Part shown: piece after piece, positions 34,260-46,061 of the stretch
Numbering within the stretch: the stretch's first letter is position 1
How the letters are laid out: every line of letters begins with the position of its first letter
Assembly (NCBI GenBank): GCA_007922305.1
Contig: ML677366.1
Location: 8,831,615 to 8,895,614 of the forward strand
Length of the DNA stretch: 64,000 nt
Source: Dermatemys mawii
Taxonomy: Eukaryota > Chordata > Testudines > Dermatemydidae
Reading direction: 5' to 3'
Position numbers and translations under genes: made by a program
Notes under the pieces: model-generated
Seen by the model: only the letters and a program-made list of their open reading frames with translations
Told to the model about the DNA's origin: nothing
The model's database searches: none

Positions 34260-36702
34260 TTAAAAACACACAACCCATTAGGGAACAAACTGAGAACAAA
34301 ACTGAAAAGGTTTTGAAATGTGCTGCAGAGGACACAGTATGATAAATGTGTTTCAGGGCTGCTCTACTGAGCAACTGGAAACAAAATAACAAATCCATGA
34401 TAATTCACACCTTAGGTTATTGTCCTCTGTTTAAAGAAGTTGTTAAAAATTGACTTAAGTTACATGGAAAGGGCACGCTTTTAGACCAAAATAAGAGTGC
34501 CCACTCAGAGAATTAAACCAAAATAACTAAAGGTGTGAATCACAACCATCCTACTTATTTTGATTCCAGCTTCTGTCTAGACAAGCCAAAAGTGAACACT
34601 GAATCCTACTGAGAACTGAAGCAACCAGAACCAGCCATGCTGTTTTTCAGAGTGGTTTTATGTTCACATACACTCAGTGACTCATTTTCACTTATGATCT
34701 GTAGGATTGCTGTAGGATCTGAAAGATCTCATCCTGTAGGATTTGACCGTGCATCTTTGAACTTGAATCTCTAGAGATGAATGGCTAGTACATTAATTCA
34801 CTCTACCACCTCATCCTCCCGATTGTTTATAACTAAATTGTATTCCTTGGACCCCAGCAACCATGTTCTAATTAGATCCCTTTGTGGTGTGTTTCATTTG
34901 GTCATTTATTTTATATGCTTTCCAGCTCAGTTTCTTGAAACTATGCTCACCAATCTATAAAGACTGACAGTCAATAAGCTTTTTACTTGGTACATATGTC
35001 TACCATTTATGTTCATTGCATAAAGCTGCTGTAGGAACTTTGCCTTCCCTAAGGTGAAGAGAAATTTACCAGTGTTACATCTACATATAAGCAGCTATTG
35101 CTAAAATAAAGCCATATGTATTTTTAATATGTAAGATAAAAATGCAAAGGGAGATTTTTGCTCAAGATGACTGGCTAGACAACCCAGGCTTGCAGATATT
35201 CACTGTTTCTCCTAAGTGATGCCACATACAAGGCCTGCAGGTGCCACATTTCAAATCATATGAAATTACAAGTTAGCAAGTGCTCTCTCCCCATGGGCTC
35301 AAATACTATTTCTTAAAGGCTCAAAATAGGACACAGGCTGGAGGGGAATTTTAGACTCTCTGAAAGGGAATTTCTCTGTTCACTTAGAATGACATATGTG
35401 ATCTTTTCTCCTCTCAAAATTTTTATAATTGAGGACATGTCTATTATATCTGCAACCCCTCTTGTGTGATGCCCGAGTCAACATCTGCTTCAGACTCAAA
35501 TAGAACCAAGAGCTCCATGCTTTCCTCCAGCACTCCTCGTTCAAGTGCAGCAGGGTCCAGAAACTGGGAGCCCTCTACTCTTGAATAACTTACAATTCTC
35601 TGCCTGCCACTCCCACCCAACAAAATTTCAGTTGCTAAAATAATCTGAAACAGGTTCACAATCTCCTGAATTTGCAATTTCATTTAAAATGGGTTTATAA
35701 TCTCCTGGATTTGCTTTGTGTTCTTCTTCCCATGGGATTTGACTCTGATTCCAACATTTCCCAAGTTCTGCATTACCAAGTTCTATTTCCTTGTGCTACC
35801 TGTTCTTCAATTCTCCTTCATCCCTGATAAACAACATAATCCAACAGACCAGCAGGTCTAGGGCAATATTTTAGATTTCTTATAATAGAACTCAATTTTT
35901 GTTTCAGGCAAAGTGTAATTTTGTCTCAATCAGCAGTCAGTAACCAAATCGCCAATTAGATTGAAGTACACTTTACAACAAAATATGCAAAATTACTGAG
36001 AAAAAATTCACAACACAGACAGAAGCTCGATTGTGGATAAAATAAATATAACGGATGCATCCTTCAGGCTGCAGCATTGATTATTATTTATTATTACAAA
36101 CTCTTCAAAACAGAATGATTTGATGTCAACATGTTATTTTAGGAAGTGCACAATTGAAGAAAGCATTATTTGCATGGATTGAAATATGTTTGCTAAGAAG
36201 AGATGTGCACTTTTATTTGAAATGATTCTGAATAATAAAGAGGAACTAAGACAATCTTGAAGTATGATAGTTGGAAAGAATATCTAAGTTTTTAAAGAGG
36301 TTTCAATTAAGAGATAATTGTTTTTGTATGAGGGTAGAGTTTCTTTCTCTCTTTCTATTTTTCTTGGTGTAAAGTAAAATTCTATTTGACTGAACCTAAA
36401 AAAATACAGAATAGCAGCAAATTTAGGGTCATTTTCTCCTGAATCACAAGCTGAATTTGGAAACTCCTCTTGCATAGCAAGAATCAGTCCTGTCTACTTG
36501 CATTGATCTCCTTTCCAAGCAGAATATCATCATGCCTGATGTGACATATGGAATGAGAAGAAAGTAATAATGAAAATCAATGAGTCTAGATATTCCCTGC
36601 TTTTAACTCACCAGTCAGTTTCTATGGTTGTGTTTTTCTTCCTCCAATTGCATCTTCTTGTTTAATTCATGTTATCCACAGTGCTATACAACATCTCAAA
36701 AC
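34260..36702. other. Unique AT-rich DNA
   Basis: No gene or family recognised. Confidence 0.45.
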
Positions 36703-36831
36703 ATTCAGTGTCAGTTGAACTCAATGGAAAAGTACAAACATTCAAAGATAAATTTTCTCTCTCTGTATACACACACATACAATTTCTTTTTGAATGTTTG
36801 TGCTTTTCAACTGAGTTCAGCTGCACTGAAT
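36703..36831. repeat. Imperfect 45-bp inverted repeat (hairpin)
   Basis: Arms 36703-36748 and 36787-36831 pair with five mismatches and one single-base bulge. The loop is 38 nt and contains CT and CA runs. The shape suits either an eroded palindromic MITE or a long RNA hairpin. No target duplication is apparent. A MIR begins 17 bp downstream. Confidence 0.75.
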
Positions 36832-36847
36832 TTATATACACACACCT

Positions 36848-37045
36848 CAGATGGATAGGGCATTGAACTGGGACAAAAGAGACCAAGGTTCAATTCCTGG
36901 GTCTGCTGTGTGACCTTGGGCAAGTCACTTCCTTTCTTGGGCCTCTTTTTCCCCATCTGTAAAATGGGGATAATGACAGTGAGCTCCTTTGTAAAGTGCT
37001 TTGAGATCTACTGTTGTAAAGCTCTATATATGGGCTAGCTATTAA
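36848..37045 (+). repeat. MIR core-SINE, nearly complete, plus strand
   Basis: It retains the tRNA-derived head: an A-box-like gatagggcattgaactggg and a B-box ggttcaattcc at 36888-36898. The core gtgtgaccttgggcaagtc and ccccatctgtaaaatgggg follow, then a tail agtgctttgagatc and agctctatatatgggc. This is the best preserved MIR in the window. Its promoter boxes are worn, so it is not expected to be active. Confidence 0.9.
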
Positions 37046-37146
37046 GGTTATTATTACTACTATAGTGTTTCCTAGAAGTGCCAGTCACAGTCAGGTCCCC
37101 ATTGTGCTAAGCACTGTGAAACCAGAGTAAGTCTCTGCCCTAGAGA
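37046..37146 (-). repeat. L2-like LINE 3' fragment, minus strand
   Basis: In reverse it reads ctctagggcagagac, gtgcttagcacaatggggac, ctgactgtgactgg and cttctaggaaacac..aataata. That is the amniote repeat ending in a TAA-type tail, with the motif 'gcctagcacaatgggg'. The copy at 47583-47697 is the same family in the opposite orientation. It abuts the MIR tail directly. Confidence 0.7.
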
Positions 37147-40100
37147 CCTTACACCTGAAAATAGCCACGACAAACTCCACAATCAAACACAACGATAGAC
37201 TGATATCCTCCTGTACAAAATAAGGGCCCAAATATAGAGATGCAAAGAAAAGAAGCCACTAAGCCTGTACTACTGCAAAAGTTCAGACTTCGGGGTAGTG
37301 AGAGGGATTCACCATTGTTACCAACCTCTAGACTTGCCCAGGATACTGGCACGGTGGGCAGCTGTTATTGTGAACAGAATTCACCTAAGTTCAGCCAGTG
37401 AGAACCTTGGAGGGGAACTGCTGCATCAGCAGATTGCTACTGCCCTCAGCACATGGTTATCCGTGGGAATCTACAGATTCCATTTACAGGCAAGAAGAGA
37501 AGTACACTCCTCTCCTGTCAATGGATAATATTCTGGTTGGGGTAGCAAAACATCTACAACTTCCATCATTAGGGGCCTCTGCCTATATTAGCATACACCA
37601 GCCATGAATTTGGCCCTAAGACGAGAGGGCCAGAGGTTCTTTCTTGTATTTTTAACTTCACATCTGCTCATAGAAGTGCTTTTTTTATTATAAGGATGAT
37701 GATGTGACTATGAAGGGGGGAATCTAGTAACTACTCACTACGTAGGTTTCCAAACTAGTACTATGTTTGAGAAATTCAGGATCAGTGAGGATATCAAGCT
37801 AAAAACCTTCATTGCTACTTTTTGTATAGATATATATGTGTGTTCATTTAATTCCCTTTAGAAAAAAAGCCCAACTTTTTAGTGCTTGTGTGATTTCAAA
37901 TGTTCATCTGAAATACTTATAGAATCATCTTTAATTTTCATTTAAACATGCAGGAGATTTTCTAACACCTTTCAAAAGAGCAAGGAACCACATATAATAA
38001 AAATTGGCAATCACAAAAAAAAATTGGAAAAAAATGTGCCTTTTTAAATATTCAAAGGCACCCCAGATACTCTACAAAGGGAAAATTAGCTAGATAGAGT
38101 GGCTCAGATAATACACTGAGGAGGATGGTGATAAATAGATATTCATTTTTGATGTATCACAACGGATTTAATTTCCAGTTCAGGAGTGCTACAGTAGGAA
38201 GGAAGCTTGGCCCATTGCATTTGGACACATAACCCAATAAGGCTTCCTGAATCAGTTGGTATGTAAAAAGGGGAGAAGGAAAGCATTGTATTTAAAAAGC
38301 GTATTTCTTTAAAAGCCCAACTTCTCATTGTGTTTTATTTTAGGAACCTAGGAAGTAGCAGCTTTCATCCTTTTTAATGAGCAATTTTAAAGCATTACAA
38401 AAGCAAACATCATTGTGCATTTTGCTGCACGTGTATTCTCTTAGCAGTTCACCCTATTTCATGCAATGGAAAGAATTATTTCATTGACCTGTGCAGGGTC
38501 AGCAAAGGATGCAGTTTCATGGAGTAGTAAGGGCACAATACTTTATATGGTGACTATTCAGAAAGGGTGGGGAGGGGCTCCTATATGCTGACATGGGGGC
38601 TGGAGTGAGCAACACCAAGACCAGTACCTTTGTTATTTTCACCAGCTATTTACCCCTATGATGGACAGGCACAACCACAGGGGATGCTCCTTGGAGGCTA
38701 CTGCAGTGCAGAGGCTAGAGCCCTCACACCAGAGCAGGTCTGTGGCCTATGCAGGGGAAAGATGATTCCTCCTCCTGACCCCTGCGGAGAGTTTCCCCGT
38801 GTCAAGTCCCTCTATTTGGGAAGGATTTTCCCCGAATGCCTTCACGGCTTCATTTAGAATGTTATGACTCACTCGCGATCACGACACATAAGCTGCTCTG
38901 ATTTACATTCCATTCCCCTATTGGGGCACACGGAGTAACAGTCAGTGCAGAATCTTGGATCTAAGAGTGCTTTAAATATTTCTTAATTTAATGCACAGTT
39001 TAGTATAATATAAACGCAGCAATTGGATTTGCCAGTACTTTTATCCCACCAAAATTTTGTGCTACAAAATGTGAGCCTAGAGTTCATGGTTTGACCAGAT
39101 ATTCAGGACCTCAAGGTCTTAGGGATTTGGCCGAGAATAAATATAATGCACTGCTGCTTGTAAAGGGGATGTCCACCCACAGTACTATTCCCTGATTTTA
39201 AAGAATCAGTCCTAAGGCATCTGTTCTGGAGTTATAGTACAACAGCTGAAAATTAGCTTGCAAGTAAACCATGTTACTGATAAAAACAATGTTTTTTTAA
39301 AGGTTTATATTTTATAATGCAGGGAAGAAAATTCTGTCTTTTCTTTTCTCATTTTTTTTCTGACTTAAACTTCTTTAATGCAAGAGAGGAATTGATTAAC
39401 TTCGAAGTTGCATCATGACAATAGTTCTTTGATCTTGTATTCCATCAAATTTCAGGTCAGCCTGGGAAATGCAAATGACCAGTTTAGTTCAATGGTCAGT
39501 GACATAAAACCAGTGACTGAGCGCCTTAAAAATGATACTTCAGCTTCGGGATTACAAAACTAGGAAGACTGGCAAAAGTTGCACAGTGTTCTATACCAAG
39601 CATAATAAATACTGTGCACATAAAACAGCACAAGTGCTGGCAAAAAAACATGAATTTTCAAAAACAGGCTTATCAACTAGAAAAAAATGGAACAGAGTCT
39701 TGAGTAATCTATAACCTTTAAAAGTACAGCATATATAGTCATATTAAATAAAAAACAAAGACTACATTCACATATTGAACAACAGAATTGCAGGAATACA
39801 TATCATTCTCCTATAACCTGCAAAAATATTCCTTGTATTCCCCAGCTAAAACAACACACACACAAAGGTATCCCAACAGCTAGAAACAGTTACAATTTTA
39901 AAGGAAGAGAAATTCTGAGAATTTATTTCGGTATATGACATTTGGGGGCCCATTGTCTGTTGTGTCAATCTAGCAAACAAATTAAAATTGCAGTAAATAA
40001 GGGTCTTTGTCTTTAACTTAGGAAGAATGTGTGTGCATTTGATCTTGACTAGCATTGCTCCTGCAGATTCCCGAGCATAAGACAGATGGCAGTGCAACCA

Positions 40101-41709
40101 AGCTAGAATATCGGCCTGCATTCACTCCCCCTGGGTCTGACTCCTATTATCCACTTGTAAATTAACCTGTCAATTTATCAATCAACACCATCTTGATTCT
40201 CCCCTGTTCCACTGCCCAGCATTGCAGTGAATTTGCCTCGTAAATAACTGGGAGCCCCATGTTTGTTAGTATTGTGAATGAGTTTATTATCACTTTGATG
40301 ACTGCTATGAATCACAAATGCTGCCGAGAGCCTGATAAGAAAAAAAGAGTACACTCACACATTAACAGAGTTGAAACTATTTGGGAGATAAAAGATGGAG
40401 TAACAATGATAGCAAATCATTTCAATTGGGGGAAAAAATGGACTAAAATTGTATTTTTTGTGTGTGTTGGGCAACTCTCTGCTTAAAGGAAAAAAATAAA
40501 AAGGAATAGTTTCATTTGTAATGCTCAGAAGTGTCTTCACTCTACATTGCGGGGCTGTGGCAACTTGCTCTTAGAATTTCTGAGAGACTATTAGACTGCA
40601 TGGCCTATTTGCAAATTTCAGGAAAAAAAATGCTGTTCTTTTAGATGCAACAAGTATTTATGGTTATGCTATTTTAAAACTATGCAGAACTGTAAGTTAT
40701 GCTAAGGAAAAGCCAATGAAGTTAAACCAAAAAGAAATACAAACAACAGTAGGAAGGGAGAGGACTGTGGATTAAAGACACTCATTTGAATACTGATCAT
40801 TAATAGAAAATGTACTAAAATAATAATGTGATTATTTGTTAATTATACAATTGTTTTGTTTTTCTTTTGAAAAAGTTTCAGGAGTGTTAGTTCAATTGAG
40901 TTAACTTTGTTCTGATTCAAAAAATGAAGCACTGTAATGTCAGATGACAGCCTAAATCTCACAGCCCTTAGTGACTTTAAATGTTTTATAGTATTACATA
41001 GTATGTAAAGTACAATTGATTTTTACAGATTTGTGTTCAAAAACTCACCTCTTTCAATAACATAGCAAAGACTTTATAAGGTAATACATGTGCCTTTGTA
41101 GCCCATTGAAACATGGACCTCAAATCTAAATAAGTGACAGGTTAGATGTAGAAGTTAGAAATAGCTATGCCTGTGTGACTCATATTTTATATCAAATGTA
41201 AAATCCTGCTCTACAGAAGTTACATTTAGAACTTAAAATCATAATATAAATTTATGTTTATCTAGAAAGTTAGATCACTATAAGCATAAAGAAACCAAAT
41301 CTGTTTGTTTCACCAGCGTAATGCCAGTGAAGCCACTGAGCAAGCAATGTGTAAAGAAGGGTAGAATCTGAACGTAGGTTTATATGTTAGGAACAAAAAC
41401 TCATTTACAGACTTTCAAAAGAAACTAACAAAATTATCTTGTTTCATTCTTTACATTCTGCTTCTTTACCCTGCTAGTTACTTGTCATTTATTAACCTAT
41501 CATATTCTTTTAGCATCAATAATATTTTTTACAGTGCTATGGAGAAGTTAGTGGCAAACTTCAGACAACTTTTTCAATTTACTTTGCAAAGTATCCTGTA
41601 AAATCCAATTATTTTATCAAAATATACTTAGTTTGGACGGATCTCTTCTATAGGCTGGAGGTTTTTTAGATGTTTTTAGTCACATCTTGCCAATCCACCG
41701 ACAGTTTCT
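37147..41709. other. Unique AT-rich DNA
   Basis: No gene or repeat recognised. 40145-40400 (tcaatttatcaatcaacacc ... tatcactttgatgactgc) has the motif variety of a conserved element. The MITE tail 'gatcaggc' is absent from this stretch. Confidence 0.4.
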
Positions 41710-41811
41710 GGGCCTGATTCTGATCTTAAATCCTGCATAAATCAGGAATGATTAGTGATGCCAGTGGAGTCACAGAGTTGTAGAAGTGGTGTAAAATGAG
41801 ATCAGAACGAG
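41710..41811 (+). mobile_element. Palindromic MITE
   Basis: gggcctgattctgatctta and tcctgcataaatcagg are mirrored by ggtgtaaaatgagatc and agaacga around gatgccagtggagtc. Confidence 0.6.
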
Positions 41812-43857
41812 GGTATATTTATAACTACAGAATGTGTAATTTGTAGTAGATGAAGATTTCAAAAACACAGTATTTACAGAACTATTTCCCAGAGGTTTTG
41901 TGTATCTGTACTGCAAATCTACAACACACAGTTTCTGGAACACACGTAGTAAACAACACAAATGCACACAGAGAAGTAGCTGTCATACAATAAAATCTCT
42001 GGCACAATTAAGGTAAAGGAACAGGATGTATGCTCAACATTGTTATGCCCAATATATCATTGGTGGAAAAGTAATGGAAAGTGAAATTATTTGTTAGAAT
42101 GCAATTTAGGGAACCTGATAGGTTGTCCATTTTATTCAATTTATAATTAAGATAGTGTTTAAATTTGAAATGAATTCTATATATGCATGTTCAATAGGCT
42201 ATAGCACAACAATAAGAATGGAATCACATCTCATTTTATCATAAATTGTGTAATAAGCGATAAGGTAAAAACTAGGGCTACAATCCTTCCAGCAAAAATG
42301 AAAGAGAGCGACCTCAATTGCCCTAATTCATTCTGCTTTTTTTTTTAGTCTCTTCATTTTCCCTCTGTTCACATTATTAGCTTACACATGAGTGCATTAT
42401 TAGAAAATAACAAAGCCAAACAGGGAGCCTTGGAAGAAGTAGGAGATAGGATCCCCTCTACAGCTGAAAAGTATTCTCATTTCATTTGTTCGGAGTTGCA
42501 AAAATAGTTTTATTGCCAGGGAGGGACAATGACCTCTCTCTTTCAACATGCTTGGTGGTTGGTCTTTTGATGGAAAAAACAAGGGGATACAACATCTGGT
42601 AATTTGTGTTACTGGGTTTAGCTGAAGGTCTTAACGATGTAAGCAGATTATTTCTGAAGAAGAACAAAAAAAATTCCGGAAGACTCAATGAACTATTTAA
42701 AGTTATTAGCCGGTGCATTCTGGCTCTTCAACACTCTTGTTGGATTCCTTTTCTTTTTAGAAGTCTGCCTTTGGAGCAGATTGTTCTAAAAGGAGTTCTA
42801 CCACCTTCCAATTCCACTGCACTTTTCTGGTGGTCCATGCATGTTCCTTCTTACATGCTGAGCCCCATTTTCACCCCTCCATTGCAATGGAGACAATTAT
42901 GTTTCTGATTATGTTTTCTGCTGCAGAACATTAAGAAGCCTGCACCACCCCTTCTGAGATACTGCTCAGGTCAAGGAAGGCTGAACAATGCAGATAGCAG
43001 CAGTCGATCTCAGATTTTAAAAAGTGGATGGGGAGAGAAAAATGGATGGGTGGAGAGTGAAGAAAAAGATAAATGATGTGTACACTTGTCCAGGAATTTT
43101 AGTCTGAAAAAAAAAATGCCCTAAGGAAAACATCCTTCATTCCCTCCCACCCCCCCCAACCCATGCAAATTGCCTAAACAGTCTTGCACAATTTTAATTC
43201 TTTATTCCCTCCTTGAGTTCTTAGCCTGCAAATATTTCAATTGCCAGTAGTGTGGTGGTTAAAGTATTTGTTAGGTTGTATAGTTTTCATTATAGGAAAT
43301 TGATCCATATTTTCCACACAAGGAAAAGTTGTAGAAGACTCTACAGGTTTACATTAAGGAACATGTTCTTTAGAAAGCCATATTGCCAAACAGAACAAAT
43401 AGCCAAGTTTTGGAGAGGAGAATACAGGTTAGGTTAAAGATGGAGCAAACTCGCTTACTGAGGTTAAGCTAAAGTCTGAGGATAGCCACAATATTTCAAT
43501 TTGAAAATGATTGTCTTCACATTCATTTTACCAAACATGGGCAGGACATAGTGAAAATTTGCATGTAGAACTTTATCAGGCAAGACACAATAAGTAAATA
43601 TGCAAAACCACAAACACCAACCCCAAGTCTTGTGTTAAAAGCTCATTATGCTGAAGATTTCAAATGGGAAAAGCAATGAAATCCCACAGAAATCCGAATC
43701 TCTTTTGGGATGTTTTTATGACTCATTGTTAATTGCTAGCTGTTGTGTGTTTCAGGTTTGTATTTTCACAGCCTTATAAAATTTAGGGGCATTTCAGTAG
43801 GTTTATTGAAACATCCACATTAGAGTTTAATAAGAATTTGACATTCTTTTTTCAATT
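41812..43857. other. Unique AT-rich DNA
   Basis: Includes a 100-codon frame (42606-42908) with no similarity that I recognise. Also includes a 13-base let-7-like word at 43273-43285 that was rejected as a microRNA. Confidence 0.45.
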
Positions 43858-43925
43858 GGTGTAAATCAGAAAGAAATCTATTGAAGACAATAGAATTACA
43901 CAAGTGAAAGGAGAATTTGGTCCAC
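43858..43925 (+). mobile_element. Worn palindromic MITE
   Basis: ggtgtaaatcagaaag and aagacaatagaattac with ggagaatttggtcc at the end. Confidence 0.4.
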
Positions 43926-44327
43926 TTTCTGTAGACATTGTAACACATTGGTATATATCACAGAACCTTAATTTATATATAAGCTCAGTTATAATAGTGC
44001 CAGAGTTTCAGTTGTGGCACCAAGATGCCTGCTCAGATTTTCCAAAGCTCAGAACGTTGGGTACATGTACAGCAGCCCACTGAAAAGTTCTTCCTGATCT
44101 TAAAGATTTTACAGGTGTCCGTGCTGTTTCCTATACTTAAAATGGAAAATTACTGCTAGAACAAATGTTTTATTTAGAAACTGTAATGCACCTTTGTGTG
44201 TGCCCGCTGTACATATATTATGCGTTTATTTTCAAAAAGAAAAACAACTAAAAGTTCTTCTCTTCTTATTTCAGAACTCTACTGAATCTCGGTTTTATGT
44301 TATATTATTTCATCCACTAATAAGGAA

Positions 44328-44392
44328 GGGTCAGATCCTATAGGCTTTTCTAGGGAAAAATTCCCACTCAGATCAATGGGAATTGTGTTTTG
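44328..44392 (+). mobile_element. Palindromic MITE fragment
   Basis: gggtcagatcctatagg and ttcccactcagatcaatggg are family words. The right arm is missing. Confidence 0.4.
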
Positions 44393-44770
44393 GGTGATTG
44401 GGAGCAGTTGTCTAGTGCCTCCTTCAGGGCTATGGGTGGTACTGCACATTGTCCCTGCTTTAGTCTGCAAAGTTTGGCTGCCAGTTTGGGGCTGGGTAGC
44501 CTGTGCTGTGAGCCGGGCATCAGTCTTGCTATAAGTCTTGGCATCTACTCCAGAGCAAAATCAAGCAAGCCTTCTTAACTGACCTGGTGGTTCTTGATTG
44601 GTCAGTATTTTCTCCCGGCCTTTCGGAGGACTGTCGTATTGGTTACCCAAGCTGAGTGAATTTTCCTTGGGTGGGGAGCGTCAGGTCACTAATGCCTCCA
44701 GCAGGGGGCACAGAAGACCTGATAGACCTTATCATACTGTGTGAGGACTTGAGGATCAAGTTCCTTGTAT
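44390..44770. other. GC-rich block containing a CTCF-type motif
   Basis: GC content rises over about 380 bp. The 62-codon frame (44390-44578) reflects that composition. Text such as ctcccggcctttcggagg and gtggggagcgtcaggtcac may belong to an unidentified repeat. The CTCF-like site lies at its distal end. Confidence 0.35.
44698..44711 (+). promoter_or_regulatory. Candidate CTCF binding site
   Basis: CCAGCAGGGGGCAC matches all 14 positions of the vertebrate CTCF core CCASYAGRKGGCRS. Such a match is expected about 0.03 times in 64 kb of random sequence counted on both strands, so it is unlikely to be accidental in this AT-rich DNA. The orientation is plus. If bound, it could anchor a chromatin loop in this gene-poor segment. 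No second convergent site of equal quality was seen in the window. Confidence 0.55.
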
Positions 44771-45462
44771 TGGGAACCGTTATTGTAATACACTAAACAT
44801 GAGGAAAGAATGAGGAGTTAATGTGCACGACAGATGTGAAGCCAGGGGTCTAGTTCCACTGGATTTATGCAAGGTTGACATATCTCACCTATGGAAGTAC
44901 AGACCCTTTTCTTCTATGGCCTGGCAAATTACAAGGAGAAAATATGGTCAGTGTAAGCTCAATTTGCCAAACTCAGCCTAAGCCCATTTCCTTTCCTAGT
45001 CTCCTCAATACTAATATCCTCAAGCATTACAAAACAAAACAAAAACACCCAGAAAAACTCTTTAAAACAAAGGTTTCCAGGGCCTGAAACCATTTGCACT
45101 GGAGTCAGTTGCAAAAATCCCATTAATTACCCCTTTATGGTCCTTGACTCCAATTGAAAGATAAATGGTCACCCCAGAATTTGACATTTCTGATAATACA
45201 GTAGTGTTGCAAAACGACACACTGTATCTTTTGTATCAAAAAGGGGCTTTATAATGGATGTCCTCGCTATACCCCGCAACCTGATCCCAGCAACAGTGCT
45301 GGGTGTAACACTACCCACTGCATTCATGACACACTCATCCATAACACATGACCTTTGTAACCCTGACCCAGGTCATGTGACAGAGCGAGGAAGTAAAGTT
45401 TCAGTTAGTTTCTTGCCTGCACTTGTGTGTGTTTAATACTTATAAGAGTGGACTCAATTTAA
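44771..45462. other. Unique DNA
   Basis: No gene or repeat recognised. Confidence 0.4.
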
Positions 45463-45552
45463 AGCCTAATTTTCAAAAGTGTACAATGCTCAACAACTCC
45501 TGTTACTCCTAAAGGGAGCTTTTGAGTGCTGAACCTTTTTGAAAACCAGGCC
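45463..45552 (+). mobile_element. Palindromic MITE (ttttgaaaa type)
   Basis: gcctaattttcaaaagtg and gctcaacaactcctg are mirrored by gagcttttgagtgctg and tttttgaaaaccaggcc. Confidence 0.55.
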
Positions 45553-45662
45553 ATCTGTGACAGATGTTTTAGGAATCCTTTCTTTGGGTAAAGTTCCCTG
45601 CCCCACAGAGACATAGCAACATAGATGGGAGCACAGGGACTTGAGGGAGGGGGTCATGGAGA

Positions 45663-45786
45663 CAAGGTGACCGGATGCCCCGATTTTATAGGGACAGTCC
45701 TGATTTTGGAAGGCTTTGTCTTATATAGGTACCTATTACTCCCCACCCCCGTCCCGATTTTTCACACTTGCTGTCTGGTCACCCTT
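45663..45786 (-). mobile_element. hAT MITE, copy 2 (reverse orientation)
   Basis: aaggtgaccggatgccc at the left and tgctgtctggtcaccctt at the right are the family ends. The interior tttatagggacagtcctg and ccgtcccgatttttcac is the complement of copy 1. The target duplication is degenerate (five of eight positions). Confidence 0.85.
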
Positions 45787-45938
45787 GGGGGAGAAGAGGG
45801 GAAGATTTTAAAAGGCAAAAATGGGAACCAAGTATTTGCAATGGGAGTTGGACACTCAAAGCTTGTGCCTTTGAAAACTCCCAGAGACTATTCAGAATCT
45901 TGCATTTTGGGAACATCCATAAAGATGCTAGTCCTATG
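45787..45938 (+). mobile_element. MITE fragment between two hAT copies
   Basis: Within this 152-bp spacer, caatgggagttggacactc and gtgcctttgaaaactccc are words of the palindromic MITE ending in ttgaaaatccc. The rest is unassigned. Confidence 0.35.
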
Positions 45939-46061
45939 AAGGGTGATCAGACAGCAAGTGTGAAAATTCAGGACAGGGGGGTGGGGCAATAGGAGCCTAT
46001 ATAAGAAAAAGACCCAAAAATCAGGACTGTCTCTATAAAATCGGGACATCTGGTCACCCTA
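45939..46061 (+). mobile_element. hAT MITE, copy 3
   Basis: agggtgatcagacagc and catctggtcacccta are the ends. Interior words gacccaaaaatcaggactg and ataaaatcgggacatc agree with copy 1 and are a cleaner match to it than to copy 2. Flanks gtcctatg and ctcctata share the six bases tcctat, a worn 8-bp target duplication. Confidence 0.9.

Noticed and set aside
36888..36898. B-box ggttcaattcc as a tRNA gene
   Set aside because: It is the tRNA-derived head of a MIR SINE: no acceptor or anticodon stem can be folded around it, and the MIR core follows.
43273..43285. aggttgtatagtt, identical to the 3' part of let-7
   Set aside because: The let-7 seed (gaggtag) is absent directly upstream, and no complementary arm follows, so no precursor hairpin can form.
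44255..44340. Acceptor-like tcttcttatttcag followed by an open frame
   Set aside because: No convincing donor follows before the palindromic MITE at 44328, and the short frame is not protein-like.
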